A stretch of DNA of 40,503 nt from NCBI GenBank assembly GCA_947598485.1, contig CANQFJ010000015.1, positions 1 through 40,503 on the forward strand. Direction: 5' to 3'. Position 1 is the stretch's first letter. Each line of letters begins with the position of its first letter. Of the stretch, positions 8,299-16,246 are shown in pieces. Position numbers and translations under genes: made by a program. The notes beneath the pieces are model-generated. The model was not told where the DNA came from, did no database searches, and saw nothing but the letters and a program-made list of their open reading frames with translations. Source of the DNA: an uncultured Bacilli bacterium (lineage in GTDB: Bacteria > Bacillota_I > Bacilli_A > RF39 > UBA660).

Positions 8299-9735
8299 TT
8301 ACATAAATACATCATAATAGAAATCGGAATATTTTGGTAGTTCCTTTATAATATAATCATAACCATATTTTTCCGTAATAGTTTTTTCTTCCGAAAATAA
8401 ATTAGTACCAAGTCCCAAACGATTATTTTCTATTTTAAATCCTAAAGAATAAAGAATAGTAGGATACATATCAAAAGGTGATATTTCTCTATTTTTACTA
8501 TTTACATTTTTAATATCGGTATTTATAAAAACATTATAAACTTCTCTATTATCGCTCTTTAAATGCTCTTTAATATCAGTTTGCATAGAAATATGATCTC
8601 CCGTGATTACTATTATTGTATCATCATAAAAATCTTGATCTTGGACCCAATTTATAAAATCATTAATTAAACTATCTTCACACAAAATACTACTTCCATA
8701 TTGATAATTTAAAACATCTTCACATTCTTTATCTAAATATCCATCAATAGGATGAGTATCTATCGTAGATATAACTAAACTAAATGGTTCCTCATCTTGT
8801 GAAATTTCTTCAAGTTTATCTTTAGCAAAACTAAATAATTTACGATCCTCTAAACCCCAAAATTCATAATAGTCCTCAGGTATTAGACCTTTTTCTTTAG
8901 CATAATTATAGTCTTCAACGGCAAATGAACCATGATTTTTAAAAAGCGTATACTCTGCGCCAAAGGCTGAATCAGATCCTGTTAAATGATAATTATTATA
9001 TCCAGCATCCTCGAGAATATCACCCAGCATAATAGCATTATTTAAAAATTTATCTTTATAACCATAATCGGTTAAATTAAGTCTTACACGAAGAGGAAGC
9101 CCTGACATTTGGGCCGTAGTTCCCGCGGCAGTCCAATTAGCAAGAGGATAGGCTTTAAAGCCACCAATACCATTATCACTACTAAAATTTATATTGTTTT
9201 CTGCTAAAGAAGTAAGATATGGTATTAAATTAACGTCTTGATCATTAAAAGTAGTTTGTTCATAACTAGCTTCTAAAGACTCCACTAAAATGTATATTAA
9301 GTTTTTCTTTTGTTCAGGATATTCTATTTTAACATCTTTAGGATTTACATAATTATCTTTTATAAAGTCACTTTTCGTTAATTCATTATAAATATAAGTA
9401 TGAATTCCGACAGTATTTACACTATAAATAAATAATATTAAAGACAAAACTATTGTATAAAATCCTTTAAAATTTATATTTTTATTTTTTATTTTTAAGT
9501 TTAAATAAAGAGGAAATAACGTTACAAAGCCTATCTTTAAAACTAGTTTAAGGCAAAAAAATAAGCCATTTAAAAACACATCTATACTAGTTCCTTTTGG
9601 TAATATAATGGTATATATTATCTGGGGCATTTGGGCTCCACCAAAAGCTTCTACAGAATATCTAGTTAATGAAAAAACAATTACATTTACAAGAATAATT
9701 ATGGTATAAAATACTTTCTTTTTTTTAGAAATCAT
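8299..9735 (-). CDS. OpgB/LTA-synthase-like phosphoglycerol transferase, paralogue 2
   Basis: The same 478-aa architecture as its downstream neighbour: three N-terminal membrane segments, then the sulfatase-fold domain. Matching motifs are YILVESLEAS (metal Glu), NWTAAGTTAQMSGLPL (Thr nucleophile) and TGDHISMQTD (Asp-His). Overall similarity is clear along the whole length, but the sequences are well diverged, so the duplication is old. It is first in the two-gene operon, behind a promoter with a perfect TTGACA -35 box. The likely role is phosphoglycerol modification of a membrane-linked glycan, perhaps lipoteichoic acid. Two copies may have different acceptors, for example one starting and one extending a polymer, as LtaP/LtaS do in Listeria; that division of labour is inference. 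Confidence 0.9.
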   Translation of the reverse strand: MISKKKKVFYTIIILVNVIVFSLTRYSVEAFGGAQMPQIIYTIILPKGTSIDVFLNGLFFCLKLVLKIGFVTLFPLYLNLKIKNKNINFKGFYTIVLSLILFIYSVNTVGIHTYIYNELTKSDFIKDNYVNPKDVKIEYPEQKKNLIYILVESLEASYEQTTFNDQDVNLIPYLTSLAENNINFSSDNGIGGFKAYPLANWTAAGTTAQMSGLPLRVRLNLTDYGYKDKFLNNAIMLGDILEDAGYNNYHLTGSDSAFGAEYTLFKNHGSFAVEDYNYAKEKGLIPEDYYEFWGLEDRKLFSFAKDKLEEISQDEEPFSLVISTIDTHPIDGYLDKECEDVLNYQYGSSILCEDSLINDFINWVQDQDFYDDTIIVITGDHISMQTDIKEHLKSDNREVYNVFINTDIKNVNSKNREISPFDMYPTILYSLGFKIENNRLGLGTNLFSEEKTITEKYGYDYIIKELPKYSDFYYDVFM

Positions 9736-9808
9736 ATAAGCCTCAGTATCACTTTATAACATTCATCAATTTTTCTCTTGCTTCATTAATGAAGACTCTA
9801 CATTTCTT

Positions 9809-9837
9809 ATCATCTTTCTTTTATACAAATTTGTCAA
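9809..9837 (-). promoter_or_regulatory. Promoter of the OpgB-like pair
   Basis: TTGACA with a 17-bp spacer to GATGAT on the minus strand, about 75 bp before the first start codon. The -35 is perfect and the -10 is moderate. Confidence 0.55.
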
Positions 9838-9860
9838 GTATCTTTATATTTTTTTACATT

Positions 9861-10733
9861 TTAATTATTGGCATTAGTTTGACCAGGCATTGGATTATAT
9901 AAGCTTTCAAATCGGCCTTTACGTGATATTAGCATTAACATTAAAAGGCCAAAAATAAACATAATAATTGATATTAATCTTGCTACTTTTAATTGGCCAA
10001 GCAATAAAGCATCTGTCCGTTTGCCTTCGATAATAAAGCGTACAACAGCATAATACATTAAATAAACTGCTGTACATGTACCAATTTTAATATATCTAAA
10101 ACGTCTTATAATAATTAAAATAATAAAACCAATAAAGCAAGCAATAGACTCATAGAAAAAAGTAGGTTCATAATAAATGCCTCCTATTTTCATACCATTG
10201 ATAATAAAATCTGGTAAATGTAGGCTTTGTAGATACGGTAAACTAACGGCAGCACCATGGGCTTCACCATTAAAAAAATTACCCCACCGCCCAATTGCTT
10301 GAGCTAAGATTAAGCAAGGGACAGCCATATCCGTAATTTTCAAAAATGACACTTGAGAATATCGCGTTTGATATTTTTTACAATAAAGAAACATTGTAAT
10401 GGCGCCCGCGATGATACCACCATGAATAGCCAGGCCACCTTCCCATATTTTGAAAATACTTAATAAATCATCTTTAAATAAGCTAAATTTAAAGATAACA
10501 TAATATAATCTAGCTCCTATAAAACCAAAAATAATTGTCCAAAAAGCTAAGTTAAATATAAAATCTTTATCTACTCCCGTTCTCCTTGCTTCTCTTAATA
10601 ACATAAAAATTGAAATTAAGGCTCCTAAGAGGATTAGAATAGAATACCAACGAATATTAACTCCCTTAATTTGTAAAAAATAAGGATCTCCATCAGTAAG
10701 TTCATTAACAAAAATATTCCAATATTCTTTCAT
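9861..10733 (-). CDS. lgt: Prolipoprotein diacylglyceryl transferase
   Basis: Lgt transfers diacylglycerol from phosphatidylglycerol to the lipobox cysteine of prolipoproteins in the cytoplasmic membrane. The protein has about seven hydrophobic helices. GGLAIHGGIIAG contains the essential His of the family, and RWGNFFNGEAHG is the Lgt signature with the conserved Arg, Asn and Glu; an FYESIACF block follows. At 290 aa it has normal length. It begins 24 nt after uvrA stops, so the two are probably co-transcribed; uvrA-lgt proximity is common in Firmicutes. An AGTAGG ribosome site precedes the ATG. The product LGT presumably serves lipoproteins elsewhere; the SBP remnant in this window shows no lipobox. 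Confidence 0.97.
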   Translation of the reverse strand: MKEYWNIFVNELTDGDPYFLQIKGVNIRWYSILILLGALISIFMLLREARRTGVDKDFIFNLAFWTIIFGFIGARLYYVIFKFSLFKDDLLSIFKIWEGGLAIHGGIIAGAITMFLYCKKYQTRYSQVSFLKITDMAVPCLILAQAIGRWGNFFNGEAHGAAVSLPYLQSLHLPDFIINGMKIGGIYYEPTFFYESIACFIGFIILIIIRRFRYIKIGTCTAVYLMYYAVVRFIIEGKRTDALLLGQLKVARLISIIMFIFGLLMLMLISRKGRFESLYNPMPGQTNANN

Positions 10734-10757
10734 AATACCTACTTTCTATAATAGTCA

Positions 10758-13556
10758 TTATAACACTGTTTTAAGATATTCACCAGTATAAGATTCTTTA
10801 CACTTGCAAAGCTCTTCAGGAGTTCCTGTAGCTACTACTTCTCCCCCGAATTTTCCGCCATCTGGTCCTAAGTCAATAATATGATCCGCTACTTTTATAA
10901 CATCTAAATTATGTTCAATAACAATAACCGTATCACCATTATCAACGATTCTATTTAATATAACAAGTAATTTTTTAATATCATCTTGATGAAGACCTGT
11001 TGTAGGCTCATCTAAAATGAAAACACTTTTACCCGTAGCTTTCTTTTGTAATTCTTTAGCCAGTTTTACTCTTCCGGCTTCACCGCCAGATAAAGTTGTC
11101 GCACTTTGCCCAAGTTTAACATAAGAAAGCCCAACTTCATCCATAACTTTTAACTTATTATAAATCTTAGGAATATTCTTAAAAAATTCTAAAGCTTCAC
11201 TAACTCGCATATCAAGGACGTCAGAAATATTTTTTCCTTTATACTTAATTTCTAGTGTTTCTTTATTATATCTCTTACCCCCACAGACATCACAAGGTAC
11301 ATAAACATCAGGTAAGAAATGCATTTCTATTTTTTTAACACCATCACCATAGCAAGCTTCGCATCTTCCACCTTTTACATTGAAAGAAAATTTACTTTTA
11401 TCATAAGCCTTAATTTTAGCATCTTTGGTTTCTGCGAATAAATCTCTGATATCATCAAAGACTCCTACATAAGTTGCCGGGTTACTTCTTGGTGTTCTGC
11501 CAATAGCATCTTGAGTAATCATTACCACTTTATCAACATAACTCATGCCTTTGACTTTTTCACATTTTCCAGGAATAACCTTAGATTTATATATTTTTTG
11601 TTGTAAATTTTTATATAAGATTTCATTAACTAAAGTAGATTTTCCTGACCCTGACACGCCGGTTACGGCAATAAACTTTCCTAAAGGAAATTTAACATCT
11701 ATTTTCTTTAAGTTATTTTCTTCAGCCTTTAAAACCTCTAAAAACTTGCCATTACCTTTTCTTCTTTTCTTAGGGACCTCTATTTTAAGTCTACCGGAAA
11801 GATATCCTCCGGTTATACTATCTTTACACTTTTTCACTTCATCTGGAGTTCCACTACAAACAACATATCCACCATTTTCACCAGCTCCTGGCCCTATATC
11901 AACCAGGTAATCACTTTGGAGCATAGTATCTGTATCATGTTCTACAACAATTAAGGTATTACCTAAATCTCTCATTTGCTTTAAAGAATCTATAAGTCTT
12001 TGATTATCTTTTTGGTGAAGACCAATTGATGGTTCATCTAAAACATATAAAATACCAGATAATTTACTTCCTATTTGGGTAGCTAGTCTTATTCTTTGCG
12101 CCTCTCCACCAGACAATGTAGCAGCCGTTCTACTTAACGTTAAATAAGAAAGTCCAACATTAATTAAGAACTCTAATCTTGAAATAATTTCTTTCAATAT
12201 TAAATTACTAATACTAGCTTGCTCTTTTGTAAGCTTTAAGTTCTCCAAAAATTCTTTTAATTCCACTATATTAAGCTCAGTTAAATCGAAAATATTTTTC
12301 TTATTAATAAAAACATTTAAAACTGACTCTTGTAATCTTGTTCCATGACAAGTTTCACAAGTAGATTCCACCATATAATTTGCAAGCCATTCTCTTATCC
12401 ATGAAGAAGTCGTTTCCATATATCTTCTTTGTAAAATATTAATAATACCTTCATAGTAATCATTTACATATCTAGTATTACCATTTTTAGCTACATATTT
12501 AAAATCAATTTTTTCTTTTGTACCATAAAAGATAATATCAAGCTCTTTACGAGATAACTTTTTAACTGGAGCATCCATATCAATATTATAGTGCTCACAT
12601 ACAGTTCTTAAAGCAGTTGAATAGATATTATTCTCGGCATTAATAGGAAGGATTGCTCCCTTATTTAAGCTTCGATCTTTATCAGGCATGATTAAATCTT
12701 CACTAATTCTAAGTTTAGTTCCTATTCCTTTACAATCTTCACAAGCCCCATATGGAGAGTTAAAAGAAAAAAGTCTTGGCTCAAGTTCAGGAATCGAATA
12801 GTTACACTTTACACAAGCATAATGCTCACTCATAACTAGTTCTTCATCATTATGTAAAATGACTACTTTGCCTTCCGCTAGATTACATGAAGTTTCTAAA
12901 TCTTCAAAAATACGACTTCTTTCATCATCAGAAACAGTTAGTTTATCGACAACAACATCAATGTAGTCTTTAATATTTTTTTCAAATTTGAAATCTTCAT
13001 CGATACCTTTAAACTCGCCATTTACTCTAATTTTTGTATAACCATTTCTTTTTAACTCTTCAATTTCATCTTTATGTGTTCCTTTTTCGCCATGAATTAT
13101 GGGCGCCAAAATAGTAATTTTTTCTCCTGTAAAACTCATTATTTTGTTGGTCATTTCTTCGATACTTTGACTTTTGATAGGAATTTTATGGTTGGGACAA
13201 TAAGGAACGCCAATACGAGAAAACAAAAGACGAAGATAATCATATATCTCAGTTATAGTCCCTACTGTAGAACGAGGGTTTTTGTTCGTCGATTTTTGAT
13301 CAATAGATATGGAAGGTGAAAGACCTTCGATAGAATCTACATCAGGTTTATCCATATTGCCAATAAATTGTCTAGCATAAGCAGACAAACTTTCAACATA
13401 TCTTCTTTGACCCTCAGCAAAAATGGTATCAAAAGCAAGACTACTTTTTCCGCTTCCTGATACTCCGGTCATAACAATTAACTTATTTTTAGGAAGTTCA
13501 ATATTAATATTTTTTAAGTTATTTTCCCGAGCTCCCTTGACTATTATTTTATCCAT
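10758..13556 (-). CDS. uvrA: Excinuclease ABC subunit A
   Basis: UvrA is the damage-recognition ATPase of nucleotide excision repair, acting with UvrB and UvrC. Two ABC modules are visible: GVSGSGKSSLAFDTIFAEGQ with LSGGEAQRIRLATQIGS in the first, and TGVSGSGKSTLVNEILY with LSGGEAGRVKLAKELQK in the second. Zinc modules appear as CVKCNYS...CEDCKG, CETCHGTR and CEACYGDG...CDVCGGKR. I start at MDKIIVKGA (932 aa): an AAGAGGT site lies 7 nt before it, and the GTG nine codons upstream used by the track sits before that site. uvrB is not in the window. It has its own extended -10 promoter. Confidence 0.98.
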   Translation of the reverse strand: MDKIIVKGARENNLKNINIELPKNKLIVMTGVSGSGKSSLAFDTIFAEGQRRYVESLSAYARQFIGNMDKPDVDSIEGLSPSISIDQKSTNKNPRSTVGTITEIYDYLRLLFSRIGVPYCPNHKIPIKSQSIEEMTNKIMSFTGEKITILAPIIHGEKGTHKDEIEELKRNGYTKIRVNGEFKGIDEDFKFEKNIKDYIDVVVDKLTVSDDERSRIFEDLETSCNLAEGKVVILHNDEELVMSEHYACVKCNYSIPELEPRLFSFNSPYGACEDCKGIGTKLRISEDLIMPDKDRSLNKGAILPINAENNIYSTALRTVCEHYNIDMDAPVKKLSRKELDIIFYGTKEKIDFKYVAKNGNTRYVNDYYEGIINILQRRYMETTSSWIREWLANYMVESTCETCHGTRLQESVLNVFINKKNIFDLTELNIVELKEFLENLKLTKEQASISNLILKEIISRLEFLINVGLSYLTLSRTAATLSGGEAQRIRLATQIGSKLSGILYVLDEPSIGLHQKDNQRLIDSLKQMRDLGNTLIVVEHDTDTMLQSDYLVDIGPGAGENGGYVVCSGTPDEVKKCKDSITGGYLSGRLKIEVPKKRRKGNGKFLEVLKAEENNLKKIDVKFPLGKFIAVTGVSGSGKSTLVNEILYKNLQQKIYKSKVIPGKCEKVKGMSYVDKVVMITQDAIGRTPRSNPATYVGVFDDIRDLFAETKDAKIKAYDKSKFSFNVKGGRCEACYGDGVKKIEMHFLPDVYVPCDVCGGKRYNKETLEIKYKGKNISDVLDMRVSEALEFFKNIPKIYNKLKVMDEVGLSYVKLGQSATTLSGGEAGRVKLAKELQKKATGKSVFILDEPTTGLHQDDIKKLLVILNRIVDNGDTVIVIEHNLDVIKVADHIIDLGPDGGKFGGEVVATGTPEELCKCKESYTGEYLKTVL

Positions 13557-13617
13557 ATCATACCTCTTTATTATTATGCTCACATTTTTATAAAAGTGAA
13601 CAAATATTTGCCAAAAT

Positions 13618-13626
13618 ATTATAACA
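13618..13626 (-). promoter_or_regulatory. Extended -10 promoter of uvrA
   Basis: TGTTATAAT on the minus strand about 65 nt before the uvrA ATG. No good -35 is visible 17 bp upstream, which fits an extended -10 promoter. I see no LexA/DinR-like operator. Confidence 0.55.
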
Positions 13627-13633
13627 CAGCCAA

Positions 13634-13661
13634 TAAAAAATAACTAGATACTACTAGTTAT
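13634..13661 (-). terminator. Second terminator after the pilin operon
   Basis: An 8-bp perfect stem ATAACTAG / CTAGTTAT with a 6-nt loop, followed by six Ts on the minus strand. With the terminator at 13677-13701 it makes a tandem stop between the Tad-like operon and uvrA. Confidence 0.75.
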
Positions 13662-13676
13662 CCTATAATGCATAAT

Positions 13677-13701
13677 AAAAGAGTAATTATTCAAATTACT
13701 C
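13677..13701 (-). terminator. First terminator after the pilin operon
   Basis: An 8-bp perfect stem GAGTAATT / AATTACTC followed by four Ts on the minus strand, 11 nt past the stop of the TrbC/VirB2-like gene. Confidence 0.8.
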
Positions 13702-13711
13702 CTCTAATGTT

Positions 13712-14074
13712 TTACTTTTGACTATTAGTTACAGCAGTTGAGCATGTACCTTTTCCTGGGTTAGTAATACATTTAACACAGATATCGTAATCAGGTTTAA
13801 CATCACTAAATCCATTAACAATGCTAAATAATGCTGATACGATTGTTGGAATAAAGAAGATAAATACAGCCGTAATAAACTTTTTAATTAGTGAATTAAC
13901 AGCAGTTTTGATTTCTTTATCATCATCTGCGATAACAGCCTTTCCTAAAGCTACAACACCAATAACAATTAGTATTGCAGGAATAACGATTTTTAGTACC
14001 ATTACAATATACCCAATAAATTGAAATATTACTGATGTGTTATAACAAAAACCTTTATTAGTTCCTATACTCAT
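13712..14074 (-). CDS. TrbC/VirB2-like small membrane protein of the Tad-like operon
   Basis: A 120-aa protein with a long hydrophobic stretch (about residues 16-48), a charged turn (ADDDKEIK) and a second helix (about 65-90), then a Cys-containing tail with three cysteines. This two-helix hairpin with a small polar loop resembles TrbC/VirB2-type conjugation pilins and the Mbov_0395 type, not Flp pilins. I begin at MSIGTN: GAGGAG lies 10 nt before it, and the upstream ATG of the track precedes that site. It is last in the operon holding the small pilin-like genes and the TadZ-like gene, and two terminators follow. Function is unproven; it could be a membrane pore or platform component. Confidence 0.6.
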   Translation of the reverse strand: MSIGTNKGFCYNTSVIFQFIGYIVMVLKIVIPAILIVIGVVALGKAVIADDDKEIKTAVNSLIKKFITAVFIFFIPTIVSALFSIVNGFSDVKPDYDICVKCITNPGKGTCSTAVTNSQK

Positions 14075-14145
14075 AATCCAAACACTCCTCTTTCTAATCA
14101 TATTGTAAGTTATTTAATTCGGGATGTCAACTAAATTGCATTTAT

Positions 14146-15147
14146 TTAACGAAAAATTCCAAAGCCACCATTATCATCGTCATCATTAAAACGCGTAAAG
14201 CCTAAAGCAAGAAGAAAATCCGAAATTTCCTTGATATTATCTTGCTTATCATCAATACATGGAATATTATAAAAGACTTTACTTCCCGATTCTTTTTCAA
14301 AATCGCTTACATCATTTGAAGTTAAAATACTTCTATTTAATACAATCTTTTTGCCTTCTAGCTTCTCAAATATACGATTGTCATCTCTTATTAATCTATT
14401 AAGCTGAATTATGCCTGGTTCAATTAAATAAATAATATCATGACAATAAGAGGCAACCTCATCATTCTCAACATCAATTAGTATTACTTCAGCATCACTA
14501 TTTCTTTTTAAATAATTATCTAATTCATATTGTTTTATTGAAGAGCATTCTTGATCATTAAAAAACTGAAAATCTCTTTTTTCTATTTCAATAGCTTTTA
14601 CTTTATATAACCTTTCAAGATGCTTTTTTAAAATATAAGTAAGAGTAGTCGATCCAGCGTGATCCGTAACATTTCTTACTCCTAATATTCTTTGGCCAAT
14701 AAATCCTTCTTTATTACCCATATTGTTATTATTTCGGTTATTTTGTCCATTTGGCTCATAACTTGCATTTAATTGATGAAACTTTGCAACATCTTTATAG
14801 GTATTTGGATTATCCATTAAGAAAGTTATTGCATCAACGTTTTTCGTAAAATTATATATACCCATTGATACTAGTTGAGATAAATAAACAGCAGAATTAA
14901 CAACGGGAGAGTCATCAAGAAGTAAAATTACTTTACTCATATCAAGAGAAACTGATAATTTTTGAATAGTATTTATTTCTTCATAATTTTCTAAAGCTGT
15001 AATATCTAATATCATTTTATTAAAGAAAAAATTTTTAAATTGAACGGCTAAATCTTCAACTGTAAAAACGCCATTAATATTTTTTATAACATCAATGTTT
15101 AAATTAGATAATAATGTTTGATATTTGTTTGATACTATAACGTTCAT
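14146..15147 (-). CDS. CpaE/TadZ-like protein with degenerate P-loop
   Basis: 333 aa. The N-terminal third looks like a receiver-type alpha/beta domain (VIVSNKYQTLL, then KVILLLDDSP). A low-complexity Asn-rich linker near residue 140 (NGQNNRNNNNMGN) leads to a ParA/MinD-like half that starts LGVRNVTDHAGSTTLTYIL, in the place where TadZ/CpaE proteins have their Walker A. The Gly-Lys-Thr core is missing (HAGSTTLT). Later VILIDVEND corresponds to the Walker B strand. TadZ proteins localise Tad pilus assembly at the cell pole or membrane; many have altered Walker A motifs. Position in the operon, between pseudopilin and membrane-protein genes, supports this. I call it TadZ-like by architecture and context. 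Confidence 0.7.
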   Translation of the reverse strand: MNVIVSNKYQTLLSNLNIDVIKNINGVFTVEDLAVQFKNFFFNKMILDITALENYEEINTIQKLSVSLDMSKVILLLDDSPVVNSAVYLSQLVSMGIYNFTKNVDAITFLMDNPNTYKDVAKFHQLNASYEPNGQNNRNNNNMGNKEGFIGQRILGVRNVTDHAGSTTLTYILKKHLERLYKVKAIEIEKRDFQFFNDQECSSIKQYELDNYLKRNSDAEVILIDVENDEVASYCHDIIYLIEPGIIQLNRLIRDDNRIFEKLEGKKIVLNRSILTSNDVSDFEKESGSKVFYNIPCIDDKQDNIKEISDFLLALGFTRFNDDDDNGGFGIFR

Positions 15148-15157
15148 AATGTCCTTT

Positions 15158-15652
15158 CTATGAATATAATGGTTTTGTTTCTCCTACGGCTTTAAAATTA
15201 AAAAGCTCATTAACTATAGGTATATCTAAACTATAAAATACAACTATTTGATAGTAATATTTAGTAACAGCCCCATTGTCGCTAGCATTTGGAATTTTAA
15301 CTATGCAAAATGATGCTTTATCATCTCTATATACTTTAGAACCATTTCTTTGATAGCCTACAACTTCAATATGACTACTGTCAAACTCAGGGCATTTTCC
15401 TACTTGACGATAAGAATGTTCGGTAAGAGAATCAACTATTTTCCTTAAAGTTTCATCTTCTCTTAAGCCACTTCCCTCAACAATTTCCGCAGTCATGTCA
15501 AAACCACCAGCTTCTTCAATTATTGAAACTACCTGGTCTTTAACGGCAAAGGCATTAGAATGATTAATTGTGAAAGCCATAATTGCTGTAAAAATCAAAA
15601 TCAAAGCTATTACTACTATAAAGAGTTGTGTTCCTCCAATACTTTCCTTCAT
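15158..15652 (-). CDS. TadE-like pseudopilin
   Basis: 164 aa with a single N-terminal hydrophobic helix (about residues 7-28) starting MKESIGGTQLFIVV, followed by a soluble extracytoplasmic domain with two cysteines. This is the size and layout of TadE/TadF minor pseudopilins. It lacks a classical long prepilin leader; the hydrophobic segment starts almost at the N-terminus, as in its neighbours that begin MKEA. The ribosome site (AAAGGA) lies in the last codons of the upstream 78-aa gene, only a few bases from this ATG, so translation is probably coupled. It probably starts or primes the filament in the inner membrane. The alternative is a general membrane-anchored protein without pilin function. 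Confidence 0.6.
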   Translation of the reverse strand: MKESIGGTQLFIVVIALILIFTAIMAFTINHSNAFAVKDQVVSIIEEAGGFDMTAEIVEGSGLREDETLRKIVDSLTEHSYRQVGKCPEFDSSHIEVVGYQRNGSKVYRDDKASFCIVKIPNASDNGAVTKYYYQIVVFYSLDIPIVNELFNFKAVGETKPLYS

Positions 15653-15656
15653 CTTT

Positions 15657-15893
15657 TTATCCTTTATAACTGCATTTTATAGTTTGCTCTACTCCATTTT
15701 TGTCTTTATAAACGCAATCAACCATTCCACTGTCATCTGGAGAAGCAGAGCATTTGGCCTTTTCACAAGCTGTTTGTGAAACAAAATTAAGTTTAATAAT
15801 AGGCCATACTGTAAAGTAAAAAAAAGCTACTAAAATAGCTATACAAACTGCTACAACTAAACCGCTTGATAAATCCGAAGTAGCTTCTTTCAT
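15657..15893 (-). CDS. Small pilin-like protein, Cys-containing (78 aa)
   Basis: A 78-aa protein: MKEATSDLSSG, then one hydrophobic helix (about residues 11-36), then about 42 polar residues with four cysteines (TACEKAKC ... VDC ... IKC). It is paralogous in layout to the 85-aa protein encoded 11 nt upstream, which has the same MKEAT start. Flp-type major pilins are also 50-80 aa with one N-terminal helix, and these two genes head the operon, as major pilin genes usually do. Unlike Flp pilins they have no leader with a Gly cleavage site that I can see. The cysteines are placed to form disulfides outside the cell. Major or minor filament subunit is the best reading. Confidence 0.6.
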   Translation of the reverse strand: MKEATSDLSSGLVVAVCIAILVAFFYFTVWPIIKLNFVSQTACEKAKCSASPDDSGMVDCVYKDKNGVEQTIKCSYKG

Positions 15894-15904
15894 ACATCAC
15901 CTTA

Positions 15905-16162
15905 TTATTGTTCTTCTTCGCAATCACACTCAATTGTATCATCACTAACAGTAATAGTTCCGTCATCATTTTCCACATTATAATGGCATTCTCTTTTTCC
16001 ATCAACACAAGCAGTACATCCAACTGAAGATGAACAATAAGTTCTTGCTCTTAAGCTTGCCCTTAAACTTGGTAATAAAAATGCTGTGAATATAGCTAAT
16101 ACTGCAGCAATTGCTACAACAGCGATAACAGTTGTACTTAATTCACCTGTTGCTTCTTTCAT
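15905..16162 (-). CDS. Small pilin-like protein, Cys-rich (85 aa)
   Basis: First gene of the operon and the best candidate for the major subunit: strong promoter (TTGATA, 17 bp, TATAAT) and a GGAGGAG ribosome site 8 nt before the ATG, so expression should be high. The protein starts MKEATGELSTT, has one hydrophobic helix (about residues 10-32) and a short extracytoplasmic tail with six cysteines (TYCSSSVGCTACVDGKREC, then ECDC). Its neighbour (78 aa) is a diverged copy. The length is in the range of Flp pilins (50-80 aa), but the E5 rule and leader peptide are absent. It may be a structural pilin stabilised by disulfides; there is no direct proof. Confidence 0.62.
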   Translation of the reverse strand: MKEATGELSTTVIAVVAIAAVLAIFTAFLLPSLRASLRARTYCSSSVGCTACVDGKRECHYNVENDDGTITVSDDTIECDCEEEQ

Positions 16163-16190
16163 TTATACATCTCCTCCTTATTATATTTTT

Positions 16191-16219
16191 ATTATAGCAA
16201 AATCACTTATTTTTATCAA
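16191..16219 (-). promoter_or_regulatory. Strong promoter of Tad-like operon A
   Basis: TTGATA, a 17-bp spacer and a perfect TATAAT on the minus strand, 28 nt before the first pilin-like start codon. It is among the best promoters in the window, which fits a high-copy structural product. Confidence 0.85.
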
Positions 16220-16246
16220 TAAATATAACGTATCAATTGTAAATAT

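Noticed and set aside
11545-11910. 121-aa plus-strand ORF
   Set aside because: Antisense to uvrA, which has all its motifs; no promoter or ribosome site.
13640-13661. Operator for uvrA regulation
   Set aside because: The inverted repeat is followed by a T run and reads as a terminator; it does not match a LexA box.
15793-16023. 76-aa minus-strand ORF
   Set aside because: Overlaps the two pilin-like genes in another frame; those genes have ribosome sites and share a start motif.
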